Shown here in pieces: positions 1-6,574 of a stretch of DNA of 14,354 bases; positions within the stretch are counted from its first letter, which is position 1, and each line of letters opens with the position of its first letter. The DNA is from Oscillospiraceae bacterium (GTDB lineage Bacteria > Bacillota_A > Clostridia > Oscillospirales > Oscillospiraceae): positions 1 through 14,354 of the forward strand of contig JAFZOC010000239.1 in NCBI GenBank assembly GCA_017550765.1. Direction: 5' to 3'. Made by a program: the position numbers and the translations under genes. The notes under the pieces are model-generated. The model had not been told where the DNA came from. It made no database searches and saw only the letters and a program-made list of their open reading frames with translations.

Positions 1-58
1 GCAGGACCTTCTTGCCCTGCACATCCACATCGTAGATGGTCTTTTTGTTGTAGTTCAT
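1..58 (-). CDS. pgk: Phosphoglycerate kinase, N-terminal fragment (cut by left edge)
   Basis: Only the first 19 codons are present, read leftwards from the ATG at 58-56. They encode MNYNKKTIYDVDVQGKKVL, which fits the conserved opening of bacterial phosphoglycerate kinases (K-K-T-x-x-D-x-D-V-x-G-K-x-V-L, normally followed by VRxDFNVP). The enzyme transfers phosphate from 1,3-bisphosphoglycerate to ADP in glycolysis, in the cytoplasm. A strong Shine-Dalgarno AGGAGG lies about 7 bases before the ATG. The gene starts 33 bases after the trmL stop, so it is probably co-transcribed with trmL unless a promoter lies inside trmL. The call rests on a short N-terminus; the catalytic and nucleotide-binding parts are outside the window. 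Confidence 0.8.
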   Translation of the reverse strand, partial: MNYNKKTIYDVDVQGKKVL

Positions 59-91
59 CGTGTATCCTCCTGTCTAAAATGAATAAACGAT

Positions 92-577
92 CTATCGGGC
101 CGACATCTCGCCGACCCCCATCAGGCCCGGGAAACCCTGCTGCCGCAGCGCCTCATAGGCCAGAATGGCTACAGAATTGGAGAGATTGAGGCTTCGCGCC
201 TGGGAGACCATCGGGATGCGGATACAGCGTTCCCGGTATCTCTCCCGCAGCCAGAGCGGGAGCCCGGCGGTCTCCTTGCCGAACATCAGCGTCACATCCC
301 CGGAGAGATCCGCTTCGGGATAGGCCCGCGGCGCTTTCGTGGTAGCGAGCCAGAGCCCAGTGTCCCCGCGTGCTTCGAAATAGGCATCCAGGCCCGGATA
401 GACCGAGATGTCCACCAGATGCCAATAGTCCAGGCCGCAGCGCTTCACCCATTTGTCGGAGATCTCAAAGCCCAGCGGCTCGATCAGATGGAGCCGTGCG
501 CCGGTACAGGCGCAGGTCCGGGCGATCGCGCCGGTATTATGGGGGATCTCCGGCTCCACGAGAACGATGTCGAGCAT
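92..577 (-). CDS. trmL: tRNA (cytidine/uridine-34 2'-O)-methyltransferase TrmL, SPOUT family
   Basis: A 161-residue protein, the usual size of single-domain TrmL (YibK/CspR) enzymes, which 2'-O-methylate wobble nucleotide 34 of certain leucine tRNAs using S-adenosylmethionine. The SpoU motifs are in order: motif 1 PEIPHNTGAIART (residues 9-21, with N14 and R20), motif 2 LMFGKETAGLP (97-107) and motif 3 IPMVSQARSLNLSNSVAI (121-138), which together form the trefoil-knot cofactor site. The start at 577 is chosen because GGAGG lies about 8 bases upstream and the protein then opens with MLDIVLVEPEIP as in the family. The frame stays open to 742, but that extension would run across the promoter. 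It is transcribed divergently from the radical SAM gene and followed at 33 bases by pgk. Confidence 0.93.
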   Translation of the reverse strand: MLDIVLVEPEIPHNTGAIARTCACTGARLHLIEPLGFEISDKWVKRCGLDYWHLVDISVYPGLDAYFEARGDTGLWLATTKAPRAYPEADLSGDVTLMFGKETAGLPLWLRERYRERCIRIPMVSQARSLNLSNSVAILAYEALRQQGFPGLMGVGEMSAR

Positions 578-620
578 CCTGTCGCCTCCGAATGGGTATC
601 GCTTTCTCTCTTTGTGTATC

Positions 621-629
621 ATTTTAGCA
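621..629 (-). promoter_or_regulatory. Extended -10 promoter candidate for trmL(-pgk)
   Basis: On the minus strand this reads TGCTAAAAT, an extended -10 element (TGn plus TAAAAT, five of six matches to TATAAT), in an AT-rich stretch of an otherwise GC-rich window. No good -35 sits 17 bases further upstream; the extended -10 would compensate. The predicted transcript starts near 614, giving a leader of about 37 bases before the trmL ATG at 577. Confidence 0.55.
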
Positions 630-675
630 TATATCTTCAAAAAATCATGTACTTTTTTTCGATTTTGTATTATTC

Positions 676-704
676 TTGCAATATGAACAAGATCAGGGTA
701 TGAT
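676..704 (+). promoter_or_regulatory. Sigma-A promoter for the PflX-like radical SAM gene
   Basis: TTGCAA (676-681), a 17-base spacer and TATGAT (699-704) match the housekeeping promoter at four of six and five of six positions. The predicted start is near 711, which leaves a leader of about 60 bases before the gene. The leader contains a small hairpin, CCAG-CTTT-CTGG (719-730), with no evident regulatory role. The promoter is divergent from the trmL promoter in the same 196-base gap. Confidence 0.7.
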
Positions 705-773
705 CTTAGGCACAAATACCAGCTTTCTGGACATTTTGCCAAAAAGCCGAAAAGATGACGAGGAATGGCCGAT

Positions 774-1658
774 ATGGACAGGATCTGTAACGATTGCCCC
801 CGTCAATGCGGGGCGGTCCGCGGCGACAGAACGAGCGGGGGCTTCTGTCGTTCACCTTATCTCCCCCAGGTCGCCAGAGCTGCCCCCCATCACGGGGAGG
901 AGCCCTGCATCAGCGGGACGCGCGGCGCCGGGACGATCTTTTTCACCGGCTGCAACTTGCGATGCGTCTACTGCCAGAACCGCGCGATCAGCCACGGGCA
1001 GACGGGCTCCATCCTGACAGTGCCCCAGCTGCGGGATCTGATGCTCCGACTCGCAGACACGGGAGTCCACAACATCGAGCTCGTGACCGGCGCTCATTTC
1101 GTCCGGCCCATCGCAGAAGCTCTCGCCGGGCTTGATCTGCCAGTCCCGGTCGTATGGAACAGCTCCGGCTATGAGAGCATTGAGAGCCTGCGCCTGCTGG
1201 ATGGGCTGGTACAGGTCTATATGCCGGATCTCAAATACTGGAAGAGCGAGCCTGCCCGCCGCTGGTCCCTGGCAGCGGACTATCCCCAGGTCGCCCGTGC
1301 GGCGATCCGGGAGATGTTCCGGCAGACCGGGCCCTATGAGATGGACGCGGAGGGACTCCTCCGCCGCGGCGTACTGATCCGCCACCTGATCTTGCCCAGC
1401 CAGGACCTGGCCGCCATGGACGCGATCGACTTTGCCGCGGAGGAGTTCCCGGAGGGCAGCGTCCTCTTCTCTCTTATGAGCCAGTATACCCCCATGCCCG
1501 GGCTGGAGCGCTTCCCCGAGCTACAGCAGCGGGTGGACGAAGAGACCAACGCGCGTCTGATCGCCTATCTGCAGAAACGTGGGCTGGACGGCTACTGGCA
1601 GGAGACGTGCTCCGCTACAGAAGAGGAGATCCCCGCTTTCGACGGGACGGGGCTCTGA
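774..1658 (+). CDS. PflX-like radical SAM protein (pyruvate formate-lyase-activating enzyme-like)
   Basis: A 294-residue radical SAM protein of the uncharacterised PflX type. The radical SAM cluster motif is GCNLRCVYCQN (C60, C64, C67; Cx3Cx2C), binding the [4Fe-4S] cluster that cleaves S-adenosylmethionine. An N-terminal cysteine set (C5, C8, C12, C25 in MDRICNDCPRQCG...GFC, plus C45) could hold a second metal site. Later family-like segments are LVTGAHF, VWNSSGYES and YMPDLKYW. The fold resembles glycyl-radical-enzyme activases, but no glycyl radical enzyme is nearby, so the substrate is unknown. The start at 774 is preferred because GAGG at 760-763 is well spaced for it; the ATG at 765 would put that site only one base away. 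It ends 93 bases before the next gene, which has its own promoter. Confidence 0.88.
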   Translation: MDRICNDCPRQCGAVRGDRTSGGFCRSPYLPQVARAAPHHGEEPCISGTRGAGTIFFTGCNLRCVYCQNRAISHGQTGSILTVPQLRDLMLRLADTGVHNIELVTGAHFVRPIAEALAGLDLPVPVVWNSSGYESIESLRLLDGLVQVYMPDLKYWKSEPARRWSLAADYPQVARAAIREMFRQTGPYEMDAEGLLRRGVLIRHLILPSQDLAAMDAIDFAAEEFPEGSVLFSLMSQYTPMPGLERFPELQQRVDEETNARLIAYLQKRGLDGYWQETCSATEEEIPAFDGTGL

Positions 1659-1690
1659 GATCGGCGTCCCTTCTGACGGCAGGATCGCTC

Positions 1691-1719
1691 TTGACAAAGC
1701 TCCGCTTCCCGATTATGAT
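1691..1719 (+). promoter_or_regulatory. Near-consensus sigma-A promoter for the hydroxy-acid dehydrogenase gene
   Basis: TTGACA (1691-1696, perfect), a 17-base spacer and TATGAT (1714-1719, five of six) make this the best promoter in the window. The predicted start is near 1726, with a short leader of about 26 bases carrying the Shine-Dalgarno AAGGAGGAT. I see no operator-like palindrome overlapping it, so the gene looks strongly expressed by default. Confidence 0.85.
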
Positions 1720-1751
1720 CGTTCCAGAGAATAAAAGAAGGAGGATCTTCC

Positions 1752-2771
1752 ATGACCTATCCAGAAGTCCTTGCCGCCGCCAGAGACTGCGTCGGCCCCT
1801 ACTGCAAAGCCTGCCCTGTCTGCAACGGCCGCGCCTGCGGCAATGCCATGCCCGGACCCGGCTGCAAATATCCCGGCGCCACGGCCTCCCGCAACTTTGA
1901 AAAGTGGCAGGAGATCTTCGTGAACATGGATACCCTCTGCCGGAACGTGGATCCCGATATCTCCTTCGAGATGTTCGGCCACCGCTTTGTCGCGCCCATC
2001 TTCGCCGCGCCTCTTGGCGGCCTGCCCATGCATTACGGGCCCAAGCACACCGACTTCACATACAACTCCATCCTGGTCCCCGCTGCCGCCAACTACGGCG
2101 TAGCAGCGCTCACCGGCGACGGTGTCGATCCCGAGATCATGAAGAGCTCTGTGCGGGATATGGTCAAAGTCGGCGGCATGGGAATCCCCACCATCAAGCC
2201 CTGGAACAAGGAATTCGTGTTCGAGAAGCTGGACTACGTGGAGCAGGCGGACGTCTTCGCCGTTGCCATGGATGTGGACGGCGCAGGCCTCCCCTTCCTG
2301 AAGGCCATGAACCCCAACGCCGGCAGCAAGTCCGTGGAGGAGATGCGCGAGATCATCGACTACGCGGGCCGGCCTTTCATCATCAAGGGCATCATGACCG
2401 TATCCGGCGCGCGCAAGGCCGTTGAGGCCGGCGCCCACGCGATCGTAGTCTCCAACCACGGCGGCCGGGTCCAGGGCGGCGTCCCCTCCACCGCTGAGGT
2501 GCTCCCTGCCATTGCCGACGCAGTGAAGGACCGGATCACCATCCTGGTGGACGGCGGCATCCGCTCCGGCGTGGACGTGTTCCGGGCGCTGGCTCTCGGC
2601 GCGGACGGCGTGCTGATCGGACGCCCCATCCTCACTGCCATCTATGGCGCCGGCGAGGAGGGCTTCAAGATCTACATGGACAAGATCGTGGGCGAGCTCA
2701 AGAGCACCATGACCATGTGCGGCGCCGCCACGCTCAAGGACATCGACCGCAGCAAGATCTGGCTCGGATGA
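1752..2771 (+). CDS. FMN-dependent alpha-hydroxy-acid dehydrogenase/oxidase with N-terminal cysteine cluster
   Basis: A 339-residue TIM-barrel flavoprotein of the lactate/glycolate oxidase family (FMN-dependent dehydrogenases), expected to oxidise a 2-hydroxy acid in the cytoplasm. Visible family elements are the FMN lysine in FIIKGI (K212), the catalytic His-Arg segment VSNHGGR (H236, R239), the phosphate-binding DGGIRSG (267-273) and IGRP (289-292). The N-terminus has five cysteines in a tight pattern (C13, C18, C21, C24, C29) and another at C38, which classical oxidases lack and which could bind iron-sulfur or zinc. After the active-site His-Arg the usual (Q/V)LD is replaced by VQG. AAGGAGGAT precedes the ATG. 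It has its own strong promoter and a terminator 36 bases after its stop. The natural substrate cannot be read from the sequence. Confidence 0.87.
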   Translation: MTYPEVLAAARDCVGPYCKACPVCNGRACGNAMPGPGCKYPGATASRNFEKWQEIFVNMDTLCRNVDPDISFEMFGHRFVAPIFAAPLGGLPMHYGPKHTDFTYNSILVPAAANYGVAALTGDGVDPEIMKSSVRDMVKVGGMGIPTIKPWNKEFVFEKLDYVEQADVFAVAMDVDGAGLPFLKAMNPNAGSKSVEEMREIIDYAGRPFIIKGIMTVSGARKAVEAGAHAIVVSNHGGRVQGGVPSTAEVLPAIADAVKDRITILVDGGIRSGVDVFRALALGADGVLIGRPILTAIYGAGEEGFKIYMDKIVGELKSTMTMCGAATLKDIDRSKIWLG

Positions 2772-2806
2772 ACGATTGAAGCCATCAGCTGAGAGAAAAA
2801 TAAACG

Positions 2807-2846
2807 AAGAGCAGCCCTTGCAAGGTATCGCAGGGGCTGCTCTTTT
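2807..2846. terminator. Bidirectional rho-independent terminator between convergent genes
   Basis: AAGAGCAGCCC (2807-2817) pairs perfectly with GGGCTGCTCTT (2834-2844), and TTTT follows on the plus strand. On the minus strand the same stem is followed by CGTTTATTTTT, so it can also end the nahK-side transcript. It lies between the hydroxy-acid dehydrogenase (stop at 2771) and nahK (stop at 2896). A second, shorter hairpin (ACAGGA 2873-2878 with TCCTGT 2884-2889) sits just after nahK without a U-tract. Confidence 0.85.
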
Positions 2847-2895
2847 CGTACCGAGGTCTTTACCGGACGCTCACAGGATCCCGTCCTGTTCGTGT

Positions 2896-3972
2896 TCAGA
2901 ACATCCTCAGCATATCGACTTCTTCCTGGACGATGCGGGTCATGTCGTCCCATTTGGCCTCCATGTCCTCGACCAGCTTGAACTGGGTATGGGCGCGTTC
3001 CAGGTTGTGCTTATCATGGTCTGTGGAGAAATACTTGTCCCCGTCGAGATAGTCCGTCAGGAAGCGCATCCCGCACTCCAGGGTCATGGTGTAGGCGCCC
3101 TGTGGCAGCATACGGATCTCCTCGTCGGTAAGGCTGGGACAGGCCTCGCAAAAGCCGCGCACAAAGATTCGGAACAGATCCAGATCCAGACTGACCTTGC
3201 TCAAATCCGTCTCGTCTTCCGTTGCCGTGGAGGCGCCGAAGCGGATCGCGTCGCCAAAGTCATAGACCGAGAGGCCCGGCATCACGGTGTCCAGGTCGAT
3301 GACGCAGATCGCCTTTCGGGTATCCTTGTCCATGAGGACGTTGTTGATCTTGGTATCGTTATGGGTGGCGCGGGTGGGGAGCGTGCCGTCCTGCATCATC
3401 CGGTGCAGCATGCAGCCTCTCTCCTCCCGGTCCAGCAGGAAGCGGATCTCCCGCTCCACTTCCGCCTTCCGGCCCTTCTCATCCCGCTTGATCGCCTCGC
3501 GCAGAAGACGGTAGCGGTCGACTGTATTGTGGAAGTTCTCGATGGTCTCCTCCAGCTGCTCGGCCGGGAAATCGTTCAGCGCGTACTGGAAGCGGCCAAA
3601 GGCCCTAGCGCACTCGTAGAAGTCCTCCAGGCTATCCGGCCTCTGCAGGCAAATGCTGTTGTCCACATAGCGGTAAGCCCGCCAGGCGCCTCCCAGCCCG
3701 TCGTCGTAATAGGTCTGGCCTTCCTTGGTCGTCAGATAGCGGATCATGGGCATCTTTCCATGCATCTGCTCCTTGAGGAAGCCGCTGATGGCATGCATGT
3801 TGTTCATAATAGCGTTGACATTGGGAAAGACATACTGGTTGATCCATTGCAGGATATACTGGGAGCCGGTGTCGGTAGTGATCAGGTATGTCTCATGGAT
3901 GTGTCCGCTCTTGATCTGTTCACAACTCACGGGCATCCCGTCCGTAGGGAAATGGAAAATGGCCTCTTTCAT
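2896..3972 (-). CDS. nahK: N-acetylhexosamine 1-kinase (NahK-like), aminoglycoside-phosphotransferase fold
   Basis: A 358-residue kinase that closely follows, from memory, bifidobacterial NahK (about 359 residues), which phosphorylates GlcNAc or GalNAc at C1 with ATP. Diagnostic segments are SGHIHETYLITT (22-33, nucleotide loop), the catalytic THNDTKINNVLMD (203-215, with D206), the metal-binding IDLDTVMPG (225-233, D226 and D228), YDFGDAIRFGAST (237-249) and LECGMRFLTDYLDGD (298-312). The ATG overlaps the stop of the upstream MFS gene by four bases (ATGA), so the two are translationally coupled and the transporter probably supplies the sugar. In bifidobacteria the gene goes with a lacto-N-biose phosphorylase; none is in this window. 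A related sugar 1-kinase with another specificity remains possible. Confidence 0.85.
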   Translation of the reverse strand: MKEAIFHFPTDGMPVSCEQIKSGHIHETYLITTDTGSQYILQWINQYVFPNVNAIMNNMHAISGFLKEQMHGKMPMIRYLTTKEGQTYYDDGLGGAWRAYRYVDNSICLQRPDSLEDFYECARAFGRFQYALNDFPAEQLEETIENFHNTVDRYRLLREAIKRDEKGRKAEVEREIRFLLDREERGCMLHRMMQDGTLPTRATHNDTKINNVLMDKDTRKAICVIDLDTVMPGLSVYDFGDAIRFGASTATEDETDLSKVSLDLDLFRIFVRGFCEACPSLTDEEIRMLPQGAYTMTLECGMRFLTDYLDGDKYFSTDHDKHNLERAHTQFKLVEDMEAKWDDMTRIVQEEVDMLRMF

Positions 3973-5252
3973 GCTCTCTTACTCTCTCTTTTTCTCAGTA
4001 GTACCACGGGGATCGCCACCAGCAGCAAAACAGCCGCTGCGGCGAGGAAGATGCCGGGTGTCGGGACGGTCTTGACCTGTCCCAGTTCGATGTAGGTCTT
4101 GGGATTGGAGCGTATGACCGCCGCGCCGATGGAGGGACCGAGGACCATGGGCAGGAGCACCTGGAAGATCATGCGGATGCCCTGGAAATGGCCCACCTTC
4201 CCCTCCGGCGTCCAGTCGCGGATGTTCGCGCTGAGTACCGCCGTGAGCATCATGTAGCCGCCCATCATCACGGTCCCCGCGGTCATCACGCCAGCCCGCG
4301 TCCGCACGAGGAACAGCGCGATGAGCCCGACGAACATCACAGCCATTGCCGGGAAGGAGAAGCGCAGCTTCCCGAAACGGTCGATCCACTTCCCTGCCAG
4401 TACGCTGATCAGCGACGCCAGGATCAGCACGACGCCCAGGACGATCGCGTAGTCGTCAAAGCCCAGGTAGTACTGCATGTAGATGATCAGATAGGGGAAA
4501 TAGACCTGCACCGCCACCGAGAACAGGCAGAAGCCCGCCAGGGACAGGTACAGTTCCGGGTGCGAACGGACCACATCGGGCCGCAGCCCGTACAGCATTT
4601 CCCGCAGCCCGCCTTCTGTCCGAGGCGCGAGCTCCGGCGCGTCCTTTACCAGGAACAGGGCGATGAGCCCCACTGCAGATACGGCAGCGCCAAAGATCAG
4701 GAAGAACTCCTTCCATCTCCCCTGCTGGGTCAGTCCGTCAAAAGCGCCGAAAATCACCAGCATCGACAGCAGCGGCAAGATCGCCAGCACGCTCTCCGCC
4801 CGACCGCGGGACTGCGGAGTCGTATTGTCAGTGACCCAAGCATTGAAGGCCGCGTCGTTGGCGGCAGAACCAAAAAAGGTCATCACACAGTCCAGTATGA
4901 CAACCATGATGGCCGCCACCGCTACAGCCTTTGCGCCCGGCGCCAGGATCGCCGCGTTCTCCGGCGTGATGGCGCCGAAGGCGGCGACGGAGACGCCCCA
5001 GAGCAGATATCCCGCCACGATGAACATCTTTCGCCTGCCGATCCTGTCCGACAGCGCGCCCATCAGGAGCGTGGTGAGCGTGGCGGACGCCGCTGACCAG
5101 CCTACCATCGCGGCGATGTAGCCCGGGTCGGTGCTGATGGTCTTGTAGAGGAACACGTTGAGATACATGTTCTCGATGGTCCAGGCGAACTGGCCGAAGA
5201 GCCCGACCAGCAGCATCGTGGCCCATTTCCTTGCGCCGATCTTCGTATCCAC
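3969..5252 (-). CDS. Major facilitator superfamily transporter, probable (amino)sugar importer
   Basis: A 427-residue, very hydrophobic protein with about 12 predicted membrane helices. The MFS motif A, GALSDRIGRRK (residues 65-75), lies in the loop between helices 2 and 3, and a weaker repeat (AGKWIDRFGKLR) is in the second half. It starts at GTG (5252-5250), with AAGGGGAG about 8 bases upstream; there is no better ATG. It begins 20 bases after the pepT stop and overlaps nahK by four bases. That coupling is the only evidence for substrate: I infer a sugar such as an N-acetylhexosamine or a disaccharide containing one. Drug export is a less likely alternative given the neighbour. Confidence 0.85.
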   Translation of the reverse strand: MDTKIGARKWATMLLVGLFGQFAWTIENMYLNVFLYKTISTDPGYIAAMVGWSAASATLTTLLMGALSDRIGRRKMFIVAGYLLWGVSVAAFGAITPENAAILAPGAKAVAVAAIMVVILDCVMTFFGSAANDAAFNAWVTDNTTPQSRGRAESVLAILPLLSMLVIFGAFDGLTQQGRWKEFFLIFGAAVSAVGLIALFLVKDAPELAPRTEGGLREMLYGLRPDVVRSHPELYLSLAGFCLFSVAVQVYFPYLIIYMQYYLGFDDYAIVLGVVLILASLISVLAGKWIDRFGKLRFSFPAMAVMFVGLIALFLVRTRAGVMTAGTVMMGGYMMLTAVLSANIRDWTPEGKVGHFQGIRMIFQVLLPMVLGPSIGAAVIRSNPKTYIELGQVKTVPTPGIFLAAAAVLLLVAIPVVLLRKRESKRA

Positions 5253-5272
5253 GCGACCCGCTCCCCTTTCGT

Positions 5273-6490
5273 TCAGCCCAGAGCCAGACGCACGAGCTGG
5301 AGCAGGATCTCCGTCATCTGATCCATGTTCTCCACGCTGATATGCTCGTGAGGCCCGTGGCAGCAGTAGCCGCCGGTGCCGAGATTGGGGCAGAGCAGCC
5401 CGCGAAAGCTCAGCTGCGCGCCGTCGGTGCCGCCGCGGATGGGGACGCGCACCGGCTCCAGGCCCACCGTGCGGATCGCAGCTTCCGCCAGCTCTACGAC
5501 TTCCATATGTCCGTCCAGCTTCTCGAGCATGTTGCGATACTGCTGACGGATGCTGAGCGTGACAGTTCCGGCGCCGTACTTCTCGTTGAGGAACTTTTCG
5601 ATATGGCGCAGCGTCTTTTGCCGCGCGGCGAAGGTCGCCGCGTCATGGTCGCGGATGATATAGTGAAGCTCCGCCTTCTCCACATTTCCCTTCATCTCGG
5701 TGAGATGGAAGAAGCCCTCGTGGTCCTCGGTACGCTCCGGTCGATCGGCGGCAGGAAGGAGCGCGTCGATCTCCATGGCGACCAGGGCGGCGTTGATCAT
5801 CTTGCCCTTGGCAGATCCCGGGTGGATGTTGAAGCCGTGGACCTCGAAAGAGGCGCCTGCGGCGTTGAAGGTCTCGCAATTGACCTCGTTGGCCTCGCCT
5901 CCGTCCACGGTATAGGCGAAGTCCGCGCCGAAGCGCTCGAGATCCAGGAGCTCCGCCCCGTGGCCTACCTCCTCGTCGGGGGTGAAGCAGACGGCGATGC
6001 GCCCATGGGGCCGGTCTTCTTTCTGGATCCTCTCACAGGCGGTCATGATCTCCGCGATGCCCGCTTTGTCGTCGGCGCCCAGGACCGTGGTCCCGTCGGT
6101 GGTGATCAGCGTGTGGCCGATCAGCCGCTCCAGATGGGGGAACTGCTCCGGGTCCAATGCCCTCCCGCTGTCGCCCAGAGGGACGATGCTGCCGTCATAG
6201 TTCGGGACCAGCGTGGGACGGACGTTCTCGCCGGAGAAGTCGGGGATGGTGTCCAGGTGGGCGATCAGGCCGATGCTGGGCCGGTCCTCATAGCCGGGCG
6301 TGGCTGGCAGGACGCCGTAGGTATAGGCGTGCTCGTCTACGAACACATCCGCCATGCCGAACTCTTCCATCTCCTTTGCCAGGAGCCGGCTCAAGTCGAA
6401 CTGCCGCTGGGTGGTCGGCGTGGTTTCGGTGTCCTCACTGCTTGCCGTGTGGATCTTCACATACCGGATGAATCTCTCGTAGGCTCTCAT
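5273..6490 (-). CDS. pepT: Peptidase T (zinc tripeptide aminopeptidase)
   Basis: A 405-residue M20 metallopeptidase, the normal PepT length, which removes the N-terminal residue of tripeptides in the cytoplasm. Zinc ligands and catalytic residues are all visible: H78 and D80 in AHLDT, D140 in LGADDKAG, E173/E174 in TPDEEVGHG, D196 in YTVDGGE, and H381 in CHGPHEH. The dimerisation (lid) domain lies roughly between residues 205 and 315. GGAGG is about 7 bases before the ATG. It lies 84 bases after ylmH in the same direction, with no clear promoter or terminator between, so it may be read from the GTPase operon. A near-copy of the start region lies just upstream (see the repeat at 6485-6524). 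Confidence 0.95.
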   Translation of the reverse strand: MRAYERFIRYVKIHTASSEDTETTPTTQRQFDLSRLLAKEMEEFGMADVFVDEHAYTYGVLPATPGYEDRPSIGLIAHLDTIPDFSGENVRPTLVPNYDGSIVPLGDSGRALDPEQFPHLERLIGHTLITTDGTTVLGADDKAGIAEIMTACERIQKEDRPHGRIAVCFTPDEEVGHGAELLDLERFGADFAYTVDGGEANEVNCETFNAAGASFEVHGFNIHPGSAKGKMINAALVAMEIDALLPAADRPERTEDHEGFFHLTEMKGNVEKAELHYIIRDHDAATFAARQKTLRHIEKFLNEKYGAGTVTLSIRQQYRNMLEKLDGHMEVVELAEAAIRTVGLEPVRVPIRGGTDGAQLSFRGLLCPNLGTGGYCCHGPHEHISVENMDQMTEILLQLVRLALG

Positions 6491-6524
6491 ATCTTTCCTC
6501 CGTTATCAATGGATCTCATATCTT
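6485..6524 (-). repeat. Duplicated pepT start segment, with possible 10-codon leader ORF
   Basis: The 11-base sequence TCTCATATCTT occurs at 6485-6495 and again at 6514-6524 (13 of 14 if GG(A/C) is included). On the minus strand both read AAGATATGAG, so the upstream copy supplies a second ATG at 6519. From it the frame gives MRSIDNGGKI, and its TGA overlaps the pepT ATG as ATGA. The upstream copy lacks a good Shine-Dalgarno, so translation of this leader is doubtful. Confidence 0.4.
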
Positions 6525-6574
6525 CAAAGTACAAGACGAAGATGCAGGGATCGAATAGGTATCGCCCTACAGCG

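Noticed and set aside
578..742. N-terminal extension of TrmL by 55 residues
   Set aside because: The added residues cover the AT-rich promoter gap and do not resemble the family; the ATG at 577 has a Shine-Dalgarno and the family-typical opening.
2776..4095. A 439-codon open frame on the plus strand opposite nahK
   Set aside because: It crosses the terminator stem at 2807-2846 and is antisense to NahK, whose catalytic motifs are unmistakable.
6491..6574. A promoter for pepT in the ylmH-pepT gap
   Set aside because: Candidate -35 and -10 words (TTGTAC, TGATAA) are 20 bases apart and match poorly; not strong enough to annotate.
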